A stretch of 64,000 nt of DNA from Streptomyces sp. AC558_RSS880. GTDB lineage: Bacteria > Actinomycetota > Actinomycetes > Streptomycetales > Streptomycetaceae. The stretch covers positions 310,001 through 374,000 of the forward strand of contig NZ_JAGMUJ010000150.1 in the NCBI RefSeq assembly GCF_019049255.1, written 5' to 3'. The translations under genes and the position numbers were made by a program. The notes under the pieces are model-generated. The model saw nothing but the letters and a program-made list of their open reading frames with translations. It searched no databases and was not told where the DNA came from. The first letter of the stretch is position 1. Every line of letters begins with the position of its first letter. Shown here one piece after another: positions 44,213 to 51,919 of this stretch.

Positions 44213-44512
44213 GTGACTGGCTCGGGCGAGAGCTGGCTGAGCGATGGGCTTGACGATGTCGCAGGGGACGACTGCGGCCTGTGGGTGCCGGGAGTCGACT
44301 ACGTTTCGGGCTGGCGCACGGCGCGTGAGGCTGCCGACCGGTTGAACCGCGCGCTCCTCGGAGCGAGCTTCGAGCTGTCCGCCGTGCGGGCTGTCGCCTC
44401 GACGGACAGGGACGGGCGCGGGGTCGTGCGGCTGGCGGGCCGGCCGGAAGCGGTTGAGCTGCTCGCCGGGCTCCTGGAACAACTCGCCGATGGCAGCGGC
44501 AGTGCGTCATGA
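44213..44512 (+). CDS. Hypothetical 99-residue element protein
   Basis: The GTG at 44213 has GAGGTGG five bases upstream and is preferred to the GTG at 44204. The 99-residue protein has no membrane helix; residues 15-40 (DDCGLWVPGVDYVSGWRTA) are the most distinctive part, and the rest is a predicted alpha/beta fold with AVELLAGLLEQLA at the end. I cannot assign a family. It lies in the plasmid-like part of the element. Confidence 0.55.
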   Translation: MTGSGESWLSDGLDDVAGDDCGLWVPGVDYVSGWRTAREAADRLNRALLGASFELSAVRAVASTDRDGRGVVRLAGRPEAVELLAGLLEQLADGSGSAS

Positions 44513-44556
44513 AGGGCCTTCTCGCCGGTGAGCGGCGCACGTGGGCACGTCGCCTG

Positions 44557-44720
44557 CCGGAGAGACTTTGGGCGGTAGCTGCCATGGGGCGAGTGAACGG
44601 GGGGCCCTACGCTGGCCCGGCGAATCGGGCAGGCACTGGTCCTGCCCGCGTATGTGCCCGATGGGCCCCCTGTTCTTCGAGGCTCGCCCCATGGGAGCTG
44701 CCTAAAGTCTCGGAGGCCGG
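44557..44720. repeat. Large imperfect inverted repeat with nested hairpin
   Basis: In a 410-bp stretch without genes (44513-44922), arms of about 50 bp face each other: GAGACTTT (44562-44569) with AAAGTCTC (44704-44711), ATGGGGCGAG (44584-44593) with CTCGCCCCAT (44683-44692), and GGGGGCCC (44600-44607) with GGGCCCCC (44663-44670). Between them is CGGGCAGG/CCTGCCCG (44626-44633, 44641-44648). Such structure resembles single-strand origins or transfer-related sites of rolling-circle elements; the role is inferred. The rest of the gap also has a GGCGCGCC repeat. Confidence 0.6.
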
Positions 44721-44922
44721 CGACCCCCGGCCGACCACGCCCCGGCCTACGACTGCCCGTCGACGCCTCGACTTCATGGGTGGGCTGCGGTGTGGGGCGC
44801 CCGGCGACCGGACGGGACCGGCGGCCACGCCGCACGCCCGGCCGAGGCGGCCGGGCGACCCGGCGCGCCGCAGGCGCGCCCTTGAGGAAGTGAAGGCGGT
44901 TTCGACCGATGCCTTTCGTCCC

Positions 44923-45702
44923 TCATGCCTGGCGGCGTCGGGTGGGCTGCTTGTCGGCCGTGATCCGATAGGCGATCTCGGCACGGTCCGCACCGACACG
45001 CAGTTCTTCGAGGACCAGCGGGCGGTCGTCGGTGCCGTGCGCGACACGGGCCAGGTGCAGGAGCGGGGTCGCGTCCGGGAGCTGGAGCGTGGCGCGCTCG
45101 TCGGGCAGCGGCATACGGGCGCGGACCGTCTCCGACCACCACAGGGCGTGTCCGTCCTGGGCGAGCAGCTGGTAGATCGCTGCCGGGCGCTTGCACGGCT
45201 CCTTGCCCAGCAGTGGGGCGGCTTCGGCCACCTCGAAGGGGATCAGCGTGCGGTGCATGGCGCGGGTGCCGGTTCCCGGATCGATCAGCAGTCGGTCACA
45301 GCCGAAGAGCGCTTCTTCCTCGGCGAGTTGGAGCAAGCGACCCGTGGCCTTGGTGGTGCGGGCACGGTACGTAGTCGGCTCCTCGGCCTCCTGCCACTCG
45401 TCACCGTTGGGCATGGTGAACCGGTCGTCGCTGGTGCGGCTGATACGGCGCTCGATGGTGAGCGCGGGCTGGCCGGCAGAGCGTACGAAACTGCCCTTGC
45501 CGTGCCGCACATCGATCAGACCTTCCGCGCGCAGTGCGGCGATCGCGTTGCGCACTGTAGGGCGGGATACCCCGTAACGAGTGATCAGTTGGGATTCCGA
45601 CGGCAACGGGGAGTCGGGTTCGAACTCGCCGGACAGGATCGCTTCGCGGATGGCGGCGGCCACCTGCTGGTAGAGAGCTCCGGGGCGCTGGATCTCCGTC
45701 AT
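44923..45702 (-). CDS. GntR family regulator (KorSA-like)
   Basis: The 259-residue protein has an N-terminal GntR winged helix (about 5-75, ALYQQVAAAIREAILSGEF, PSESQLITRYGVSRPTVRNA) and a C-terminal UTRA ligand-binding domain of the HutC type. In actinomycete integrative elements a GntR protein such as KorSA represses replication/transfer genes, and this gene diverges from that gene block here. The ATG at 45702 gives MTEIQRPGALYQQV. The long in-frame extension to 46590 is not coding. Confidence 0.85.
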   Translation of the reverse strand: MTEIQRPGALYQQVAAAIREAILSGEFEPDSPLPSESQLITRYGVSRPTVRNAIAALRAEGLIDVRHGKGSFVRSAGQPALTIERRISRTSDDRFTMPNGDEWQEAEEPTTYRARTTKATGRLLQLAEEEALFGCDRLLIDPGTGTRAMHRTLIPFEVAEAAPLLGKEPCKRPAAIYQLLAQDGHALWWSETVRARMPLPDERATLQLPDATPLLHLARVAHGTDDRPLVLEELRVGADRAEIAYRITADKQPTRRRQA

Positions 45703-45818
45703 CTCGGCTTCTCCGGTTCGGTGTCGTAGGCACGTCGCACGCGCGTCATCACTCGTCAGCATAAGTAGTTGCACCCTCGCCGTGCACCACTCCATAGTCT
45801 TAACTCGTAAGGACAAGT

Positions 45819-45845
45819 GACGTCCTGATGTGATGGACGTCCTGA
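45819..45845. promoter_or_regulatory. Direct repeat, candidate GntR operator
   Basis: GACGTCCTGA occurs at 45819-45828 and 45836-45845, 17 bases apart, upstream of the element's transfer/replication operon and divergent from the GntR gene. Confidence 0.4.
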
Positions 45846-45868
45846 CTGGCCAAGGAGGCCGAAGAAAC

Positions 45869-46219
45869 ATGCAGTCCATTCCCGTGGACACGGCGCGGCT
45901 GGGCGTACTGCGGTGCGCCATCGCGCCGGAAGCGAAGATCAGCAACCCCGAGACACAGGAGGTGAAGAAGGACCGGGACGGCAACCCGGTGTTCACCGTG
46001 GCGGTCACCGTGCGGCAGGACCGGCGGCGGATCTCCGTCATCGAGATCGCGGTGACCGGTGAGCCCAAGGGCATCGAGGAAGGGCAGATCGTCAAGGTCA
46101 CCGGCCTGACGGCGTTCATGTGGGCCATGGGTGACCGGCACGGTGTCAGCTTCCGAGCTGATGCGATCACCCCCGTGCACGGGGGCGCTGCCGCGCACGG
46201 CAAGGGCGGTGGTGCCTGA
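45869..46219 (+). CDS. Small AICE/plasmid protein upstream of TraSA
   Basis: The 116-residue protein (MQSIPVDTARLGVLRC...) is a beta-rich protein with a pattern I recall as conserved ahead of the FtsK/Tra gene in Streptomyces integrative elements. No catalytic motif is visible. GGAGG precedes the ATG at 45869. Its stop overlaps the next start as TGATG, showing an operon with the translocase. Confidence 0.7.
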   Translation: MQSIPVDTARLGVLRCAIAPEAKISNPETQEVKKDRDGNPVFTVAVTVRQDRRRISVIEIAVTGEPKGIEEGQIVKVTGLTAFMWAMGDRHGVSFRADAITPVHGGAAAHGKGGGA

Positions 46220-47520
46220 TGGGGCCGGTTCTGCTCGCCTTCGCGCTCGCGGTACTGGCCTGGGTGCTCGTCGTCGGTGACCTGGTGCGCCGGCACCGTC
46301 CGACCTGGCACTGGTACCTGATCGGTTACCCCGTCACCGCGTGCCGGGTGGTCCTCACCTGGCGCAAGGTCGCCATGCTCAACGACCTCGCCGTCTCCCG
46401 TCGTCCGCCCCGCGGTCTGCTCGGGGACCTGGTGGTCAAGGGCGATCCGGTCCGGCCGATCGCTCCGAGGACATCGTTCCCGCGCGCCACCCGGCTGGGG
46501 CTGACGGTGTCCGTGCAGTTGCACGCGGGCCAGACCCCGGCGACGTACATGAAGGCGTCCGATGCCCTGGTGCACGCATGGCGGGTCCACGCGGTGCGGG
46601 TCACCTCGCCGGAACGCGGTCTGGTCCTGCTGTCCGCGATGGCCACGGACCCGCTCCAGCGGCCCGGCTTAGCCACCGCTCCCGCCGAACTCCTCTCCGC
46701 ACTCATCGGCGCACTGGAGAGCGGCGGCGCCTGGGTGATGAACCTGAGGCTTGTCCCGCACTGGCTCATCGCCGGGGCCACCCGCTCCGGCAAGTCCACC
46801 CTGCTGGCCCGGTTGATCACCCAGCTTGCTCCGCAACGCGTCGCCCTGGTCGGCATCGACTGCAAGGGAGGCATGGAACTCGGCCTGTTCGCCGGACGGC
46901 TGAGCGCCCTCGCTACCTGCCGGCGCGAAGCGGTCGCCGTGCTCTCCGCACTCGTCGTCGACATGCAGGAACGGATGAACGCCTGCCGTACGGCCGGAGT
47001 GCGCTCGATCTGGGAGCTGCCCGACAAGCTGCGGCCCGTGCCGGTCGTCGTCCTGGTCGACGAGATCGCGGAACTGTACCTGTCCGACGGCACCCGTGAG
47101 AGCAAGGCGGAAGCCGAACAGTGCTCCACGCTCCTGCTCCGCATTGCCCAGCTCGGAGCCGCACTCGGCCTGCACCTGGTCGTCGCCGGGCAACGCGTCG
47201 GCTCCGACCTCGGCTCTGGCGTCACCGCGCTGCGGGCCCAGCTCGGCGGCCGTATCTGCCACCGGGTCAACGACCCCGGCACGGCAGAGATGACCTTGGG
47301 TGATCTCAACAAGGACGCCGTGGCCGTCGCGCAAGCGATCACACCCGAGGAACGGGGGGTCGCCGTGTGCACCGGGCCGGACGGCGGTTGGAGCCGTGCC
47401 CGCTCACACCTGACCCCCACTGATGAGGCCGTTGCCACGGCCCGGAAGTACTCCGCCATGACCCCGGAACTGCTCACCATCGTCCGCGCCCTGGCGGCAC
47501 TGGAAGGAGAGAGCAAGTGA
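46219..47520 (+). CDS. FtsK/SpoIIIE-type DNA translocase (TraSA-like)
   Basis: The 433-residue protein has one or two N-terminal membrane helices (LLAFALAVLAWVLVVGDLV) and an FtsK ATPase domain with Walker A AGATRSGKSTLLA (about 185-197) and Walker B VVVLVDEIAELYLS (about 274-287). It resembles TraSA/TraB translocases, which move double-stranded DNA between mycelia during Streptomyces conjugation. It lacks the gamma DNA-recognition domain visible in chromosomal FtsK. Neighbours on both sides overlap its ends. Confidence 0.88.
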   Translation: MGPVLLAFALAVLAWVLVVGDLVRRHRPTWHWYLIGYPVTACRVVLTWRKVAMLNDLAVSRRPPRGLLGDLVVKGDPVRPIAPRTSFPRATRLGLTVSVQLHAGQTPATYMKASDALVHAWRVHAVRVTSPERGLVLLSAMATDPLQRPGLATAPAELLSALIGALESGGAWVMNLRLVPHWLIAGATRSGKSTLLARLITQLAPQRVALVGIDCKGGMELGLFAGRLSALATCRREAVAVLSALVVDMQERMNACRTAGVRSIWELPDKLRPVPVVVLVDEIAELYLSDGTRESKAEAEQCSTLLLRIAQLGAALGLHLVVAGQRVGSDLGSGVTALRAQLGGRICHRVNDPGTAEMTLGDLNKDAVAVAQAITPEERGVAVCTGPDGGWSRARSHLTPTDEAVATARKYSAMTPELLTIVRALAALEGESK

Positions 47521-47714
47521 TCAGCGAAGGTACGGCGTTCACGTTCGCGGTGATCTTCGGGATCATCACCGTCCTCCTCGTCCGCTCCCGTGACGTACGG
47601 GCCTGGGAAGCGGTCTGCGTCGGCCTCTTCGGCCTGTACCTCGGCCAGACCCCCGTGCTGTTCACCATCCACGGCCTCGTGACCTGGGTGATCAGCGGCT
47701 TCTCCCACACCTGA
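47517..47714 (+). CDS. Small membrane protein, Spd-like
   Basis: The 65-residue protein begins with a GTG overlapping the translocase stop (GTGA). It has two hydrophobic segments (FTFAVIFGIITVLLV and AVCVGLFGLYLG...). Its position matches that of small membrane proteins involved in plasmid spread in Streptomyces, but this is from context only. Confidence 0.65.
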   Translation: MISEGTAFTFAVIFGIITVLLVRSRDVRAWEAVCVGLFGLYLGQTPVLFTIHGLVTWVISGFSHT

Positions 47715-47733
47715 GCAGAAAGGACACACCACC

Positions 47734-47847
47734 ATGCCCATGCCTCGCGTGAGGTGCCCGCATTGCAAGGGTGACGGGGCCCGCAAGACCTGGACCGGAC
47801 GGCTGCGCCGCTGCCGCGTCTGCCGGGGCACCGGAAACATCCGCTGA
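47734..47847 (+). CDS. 37-residue double zinc-knuckle protein
   Basis: This short frame (ATG 47734) codes for 37 residues with CPHCKGDGAR and CRVCRGTGN, two CxxCxGxG motifs as in DnaJ-type zinc centres, and a basic linker. AAAGGAC lies upstream. It lies in the tra-rep operon, between the small membrane protein and the initiator. Its role is unknown; RNA/DNA or protein binding is possible. Confidence 0.65.
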   Translation: MPMPRVRCPHCKGDGARKTWTGRLRRCRVCRGTGNIR

Positions 47848-47886
47848 TCCCACCCGCCCACCGGTCGAGCAAGAGAGGTGATCTCC

Positions 47887-48146
47887 ATGACCGACCACGC
47901 GCCACCCACCATCACCCGTGCCGCTGCGGCGGCCCACCCCGGAAGGTCACCACCATCACCCCGGACTTCACCCCCGCTGACAGGCGCGCCGTCCTCGACC
48001 GCGCGGCGCGCCTGCGTCAACTCCCCGAAGCAGACCGTGACGCCATCCGTATCGCTCAAGATCCGCACTTCTCACGCTGGCTGGAACAGGTCACCGCCAC
48101 CGGCGGCTGCGCCCACCCCGTCCACCTCTCCGGGGCCACCACCACC
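47887..48146 (+). other. Frameshifted N-terminal part of Rep gene
   Basis: The ATG frame at 47887 reads plausible Rep N-terminus for about 17 codons; the body of Rep is then continued in the frame one base back. Joining them needs one inserted base or a -1 shift around 47931-47945. No classical slippery heptamer followed by a clear pseudoknot is evident. Confidence 0.55.
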
Positions 48147-49370
48147 GTGGATGGGACAACCGGCGAGATCATCCGCCAGTACGACACCCGCGACGAACCC
48201 GGCGAACGCCTCCTCGTCCGCTGCCGCAACCGCCGGGCAACCGTCTGCGCGCCCTGCTCCCGGCTCCACGCGGGCGACACCTTCCACCTCGTCCGCGCGG
48301 GCCTGATCGGCGGCAAGAACGTCCCCACCGCGGTCCGCGACCGTCCCCGGCTCTTCGTCACCCTGACCGCACCGTCCTTCGGGCCCGTGCACCGGACTGG
48401 GGAACGCTGCCGTCCTCGCCGTGACGGCGGCACGTGTGAACACGGTCGTCCCCTCGGCTGCGGCACCGAGCACACTGCGAACGATCTCCTTGTCGGTCAG
48501 CCCCTGTGCCCCGACTGCTACGACTACACCGGCCATGTGCTGTGGCACGCGTACGCCTCCAAGCTGTGGGACCGCTTCGTCATCGACGTCCGCCGTCGCC
48601 TGGCCTCCTCCGCCGGCCTCGTACAGTCCCGCTTCGCTCACCACGCCCGGTTGTCCTTTGCGCGTGTAGCCGAGTATCAGAAGCGGGCGGCCGTCCACGT
48701 GCATGCCGTCGTCCGCCTCGACGGTCCCGGCGGACCGGCCGACGAACCCCCGTCCTGGGGCACGGTCGACCGACTTACCGACGCCGTGCGCGCCTCCGCC
48801 GGGCGGGTCCTGGTCCGCACTCCCTACAGCCCGGCCATGGGCGAACTGCTCCTGCGCTGGGGCGTCCAACTCGATGTCCGTCCGCTGTACGCCGACGGTG
48901 ACGGGCCCGGTGATGACGCGGTCGCCGCGTACGTCGCCAAGTACGTCACCAAGGGAGCGAGCGAGACAGGCGCCGGCACCGACCACAAGGTCACCACCTG
49001 GGCCGACATCGACACGGCACCCGTGAGCGGTCACGTCCGCACCCTCATGCGCACCTGCTGGCGCCTCGGCGGTCTTCCCGAGTACGCGACCCTGCACCTG
49101 CGCACCTGGACCCACACCCTCGGCTACCGCGGCCACATCCTCACCAAATCGCGGGCCTACTCCACCACCTACGCAGCATTACGCGCCGAACGTGCCCACC
49201 ACATCGGTCAAGCCGAGATTCCCGATGCGATCACGGATGCGCACTGGCGCTATGTCGGCTCCGGCCACACCCCCGGTGCCGCCCTCATCGCGGCCGGAGT
49301 CGCCAACGACCTGGCGAGCAACCGCGAGATCGCCCGCGAAGAGATCAGCCGGGCGGCGGTGAGCCATTGA
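48147..49370 (+). CDS. RepSA-like HUH replication initiator (5' end frameshifted)
   Basis: The 407-residue frame from GTG 48147 carries the core of a RepSA-type rolling-circle initiator: Cys-rich VCAPCSRLHAGDTFHLVRA, HVHAVVRL (HUH metal motif, about residue 183) and YVAKYVTKG (about 262), where a Tyr should nick DNA. However, coding similarity runs upstream in the same frame to about 47931 (for example RLRQLPEADRDAIRIAQDPH), where no start exists. A good start, ATG 47887 (MTDHAPPTITRAAAA) with GAGAGG upstream, is one frame away. A missing base near the CCCC at 47937-47940 would explain this. Whether a true mutation or an assembly error is unknown. Confidence 0.8.
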   Translation: MDGTTGEIIRQYDTRDEPGERLLVRCRNRRATVCAPCSRLHAGDTFHLVRAGLIGGKNVPTAVRDRPRLFVTLTAPSFGPVHRTGERCRPRRDGGTCEHGRPLGCGTEHTANDLLVGQPLCPDCYDYTGHVLWHAYASKLWDRFVIDVRRRLASSAGLVQSRFAHHARLSFARVAEYQKRAAVHVHAVVRLDGPGGPADEPPSWGTVDRLTDAVRASAGRVLVRTPYSPAMGELLLRWGVQLDVRPLYADGDGPGDDAVAAYVAKYVTKGASETGAGTDHKVTTWADIDTAPVSGHVRTLMRTCWRLGGLPEYATLHLRTWTHTLGYRGHILTKSRAYSTTYAALRAERAHHIGQAEIPDAITDAHWRYVGSGHTPGAALIAAGVANDLASNREIAREEISRAAVSH

Positions 49371-49507
49371 CGAAACAGAACCGCGACGCGGACAGAGCCC
49401 ACCACCTGGAAAGAGTCTGCCGGACCTTCTCCACCAGGATCGGCCCCGAGTCAGCAAAGCGACTGGCCCGGCTCCTGGAACGTCAACCAGGGGGAAAGCT
49501 CGAATGA
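49367..49507 (+). CDS. Possible 46-residue protein after Rep
   Basis: A TTG start overlaps the Rep stop (TTGA) and opens a 46-residue Arg/Leu-rich helical frame (LTKQNRDADRAHHLE...). Coupled overlap and in-operon position support translation; there is no family match by eye. In related elements an excisionase gene is found here, but no HTH is clear in this one. Confidence 0.35.
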   Translation: MTKQNRDADRAHHLERVCRTFSTRIGPESAKRLARLLERQPGGKLE

Positions 49508-49559
49508 GACGGCAAGGGGACCTCGTGTGAGGCCCCCTTCACTTTCTCTGCGCTGGGAC

Positions 49560-51074
49560 TCAGGCCCAGATCGGATTCTGCTCGATATCGATCCTGCCGT
49601 AGTCGAAGTACCTGCCCTTCTTCGTCGCTTCCTTGATCTTGACCGCAGCAAACAGGAAGCGCATCACCGCATTCATACGCTGGAAGTCCTCCGCCTCCCT
49701 CAACGCCTCCCAGCTCGCCCGCGCATGCGGGCCCACAAGACCGTTCAGAACCTCGGTAGTCGGCCGGACGATCATCTTGCGCTCGATCTCCGCGATGCGC
49801 GCTTCGACGGTCCTGCGCATCTCGCGATACTCCCGAGTCTTCAGCTCCTGCTTCTGCCACATGTCCTTGAGCTCATCGAGTTCACGCCGGTCCGCCTCGA
49901 TAGCGGCCCGGTCCTCGTCCGACAGCTCAGAGGGCGTCGGCGCCTCCGACAGATCAAGGCGCTCAAGAAGGTTGATCGCGGCTTCGCTCACGAACTCTTC
50001 CAAGATCGGGGCGGAGACGGCCCGGTTGCAGCGTGGAATGTCGAGCCGTTGGGTGTGCTGGCACACGTACTTCGCGCCGCTTCCTCCGGACCCGCCCATG
50101 ATCTTTCCGCACCCCGTGCAGGTGACCAAGCCACGCAGCAGATAGAACCGGCCCGGCCGCTTGCCATTCGCCAGTTTCGCGGCCCGGTAGGCCCGGCGCT
50201 CCCGAACCTCGAGCCACATCCCCCGGTCGATGATCGCGGGCCACTCACCGTCCCCGACCTCCTCACCACGGAACACACGAATCCCGGCGACGTGGCGGTT
50301 GTCGAGAACGTCTCGCACTCGCGGGGCAGTCCAGTTACGCCCCTCGGCGGTCTTCTCACCCCGGTCGAACAGTTCTTTGGCCAGTTGAACCGGGCTCACT
50401 CCGTCGAGATAACGGGTGAAGATCTCTCGTACGATGTCGGCCTCTTCAGGGACGATCACGGTGCCGGTCTTGTCGTACCCGTAGCGTCGTCGGCCGGTGT
50501 GCGGCCTCCCGTCCTGCACGCGGTCGATCATGGAGTCGATCAGTCGGCGCGATGTGTCGTCACTCGACCGGCACGCGTGCGCAACCTCGATCCGCAGGAA
50601 GAAGCGGTCATCGGGGTCAGCGAGATTGCGTCGGTTCGCCTGACCGTGCAGCGTGATGTCGTGATCGTCGGCGATCTGCAACAGCTCTTCGAGGTCGCGC
50701 GGCTGCCGCATCAGGCGGTCCGGGTGGTAGGTGAGGACGTGACGCACACGGCCTTCGCCGGCCTGGGCCAGTAGCGCATCCCACCCCGGTCGCTTGCGCT
50801 TCCGCTGCCATGCAGACCGGTTGTTGTCCACGAACACCTGGGCCTCGTCGACCACTAGCCCGAGACGGTCGGCCACCTCGCGGCAGATGCCCTCTTGGCG
50901 CTCCACGCCCGTCTGGTCGTCGTCGTTCACGTGAGAGATGCGGCAGTAGATCGCAGCCGACTCTCCTGCCCAGTCGGCGCGGTACTTCTTCGCCCTTTCC
51001 CCGCCAGCCGCCTGCCTGGCCCGGAGGGCTCGTCGTAACCGGGCGTCCGTCTGCTGGTCGTTGTCTTCAGCCAT
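49560..51074 (-). CDS. int: Large serine recombinase (integrase)
   Basis: The 504-residue protein is a large serine recombinase. The catalytic domain has AIYCRISHVNDD (Ser47) and YHPDRLMRQPRDLEEL; the recombinase domain follows (GRRRYGYDKTG, RNWTAPRVRDVLDN), then a zinc ribbon CTGCGK ... YVCQHT ... CNR (about 318-350) and a coiled coil (about 390-435, ELDELKDMWQKQELKTREYR). It will catalyse site-specific integration at attB and excision with a directionality factor. It is transcribed towards the element interior, starting 21 bp from attR. RepSA-type elements normally use tyrosine integrases, so this is a substitution. Confidence 0.93.
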   Translation of the reverse strand: MAEDNDQQTDARLRRALRARQAAGGERAKKYRADWAGESAAIYCRISHVNDDDQTGVERQEGICREVADRLGLVVDEAQVFVDNNRSAWQRKRKRPGWDALLAQAGEGRVRHVLTYHPDRLMRQPRDLEELLQIADDHDITLHGQANRRNLADPDDRFFLRIEVAHACRSSDDTSRRLIDSMIDRVQDGRPHTGRRRYGYDKTGTVIVPEEADIVREIFTRYLDGVSPVQLAKELFDRGEKTAEGRNWTAPRVRDVLDNRHVAGIRVFRGEEVGDGEWPAIIDRGMWLEVRERRAYRAAKLANGKRPGRFYLLRGLVTCTGCGKIMGGSGGSGAKYVCQHTQRLDIPRCNRAVSAPILEEFVSEAAINLLERLDLSEAPTPSELSDEDRAAIEADRRELDELKDMWQKQELKTREYREMRRTVEARIAEIERKMIVRPTTEVLNGLVGPHARASWEALREAEDFQRMNAVMRFLFAAVKIKEATKKGRYFDYGRIDIEQNPIWA

Positions 51075-51083
51075 GGATAGAGG

Positions 51084-51251
51084 CTATGAGCACCGCTTGA
51101 TCCACGTCATGCGCTCCCGGCTCCAGGAGGACGTGAAACGGCCGTGCCGTGCCGCGGCGCGGCCGATCTCCGGACGGTAGGCCTGGTAGACGGTGACGGT
51201 GGAGTCGGTGTGGTGGGCACGTACCTCGAACCTCGGGCGCTGATCGTTCAC
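51084..51251 (-). pseudogene. DUF4291 gene, N-terminal fragment (attR side)
   Basis: From GTG 51251 the frame reads VNDQRPRFEVRAHHTDS and STVTVYQAYRPEIGRAAARHG, then RERMTWIK, followed by three element-derived codons and a stop. This is the start of a DUF4291 protein, whose remainder is at 36998-37456. The sequence resumes seamlessly at TWIK in both pieces. Confidence 0.9.
51095..51109. other. attR core
   Basis: GCTTGATCCACGTCA, the partner of the attL core at 37441. The exact 10-bp identity GCTTGATCCA is the likely place of strand exchange. It lies 21 bp upstream of the integrase start codon. Confidence 0.8.
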
Positions 51252-51305
51252 GGCGTACAGCCTCGACCGCGCGGCACGTCGAAGGCCACCGAATATCCGC
51301 GCACA

Positions 51306-51341
51306 CCCCCTTGGCTGCGCACGCCCCCTTGGCTGAGCACT
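51306..51341. repeat. Tandem 18-bp duplication before SnoaL-like gene
   Basis: CCCCCTTGGCTGCGCACG (51306-51323) is followed by CCCCCTTGGCTGAGCACT (51324-51341), 16 of 18 bases identical, ending 4 bases before the ATG at 51346. Confidence 0.7.
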
Positions 51342-51345
51342 TCCC

Positions 51346-51849
51346 ATGGCCAACACTGAGCCGATGACGCAGCGTGTGGAGCTCGCGACCGTGAGGGACC
51401 GGCTGGCCGTGGACGGGCTCGTCACCGAGTACGCGGTGGCCGTGGACGACGGTGACTGGGAGACGTACCGGGGACTGTTCACGCCGGACGGGCGGGCGGA
51501 CTACCGCTCGGCCGGCGGCATCGAGGGCAGCGCCCGGGCGGTGGCCGGATGGCTGGCGGACCGTCTCGGGGGCTTCCCCGTGCGGCAGCATCTGATCGTC
51601 AACCGACGGGTGCGGTTCGGGATCTGGGAGCAGGACACCGGCGACACGGCCCGGGTACAGGCCGACTACGTCAATCCGATGGGCCGCACGGGGCAGAACG
51701 GCGCGTCCGCCGCTCCGGACTTCGTGTGCGGCGGCCGGTGTGCCTTCGCGATGCTGCGCACGGACGACGGCTGGCGGCTGAGCGAGGTGGTCGTACGGGA
51801 GAAGTGGCGCCGTCCGCCCGACCGGCGGGCGGCTCCTGTGATCAACTGA
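51346..51849 (+). CDS. SnoaL-like / NTF2-fold protein
   Basis: The 167-residue protein has the NTF2-like fold of SnoaL_4/scytalone dehydratase type proteins: LVTEYAVAVDDGDWETYRGL, then FTPDGRADYRSAGG and VRQHLIVNRRV. Such proteins are small dehydratases, cyclases or isomerases, or have no known activity. The ATG at 51346 is not preceded by a clear Shine-Dalgarno but by an 18-bp tandem duplication. A downstream ATG (MTQRVELATV at 51364) is an alternative. Confidence 0.8.
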   Translation: MANTEPMTQRVELATVRDRLAVDGLVTEYAVAVDDGDWETYRGLFTPDGRADYRSAGGIEGSARAVAGWLADRLGGFPVRQHLIVNRRVRFGIWEQDTGDTARVQADYVNPMGRTGQNGASAAPDFVCGGRCAFAMLRTDDGWRLSEVVVREKWRRPPDRRAAPVIN

Positions 51850-51919
51850 TCCCGGAGTGCGCTGTCCCGGATCACCGAGGGGACGCACACTGGAGGCACC
51901 ACGGGGTAGGGAGGCGCCT

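Larger units (their letters stand above)
37441..51109. mobile_element. AICE-like integrative element with serine integrase
   Basis: About 13.65 kb are inserted in a DUF4291 gene. Evidence is the split gene at both ends, the shared core at 37441 and 51095, a large serine recombinase gene ending the element 21 bp from attR, and plasmid-type genes inside: RepSA-like initiator, FtsK/TraSA translocase, GntR regulator and Spd-like small proteins. The left part (about 37.5-40.7 kb) has visibly lower G+C than the rest, which marks separately acquired cargo. Confidence 0.9.

Noticed and set aside
44509..45729. 406-codon plus-strand open frame
   Set aside because: It covers the inverted-repeat gap and is antisense to the GntR gene; composition is low-complexity and there is no domain signal.
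47887..48146. Programmed -1 frameshifting in rep
   Set aside because: No standard slippery heptamer with downstream structure is evident; a base loss in the C run is simpler.
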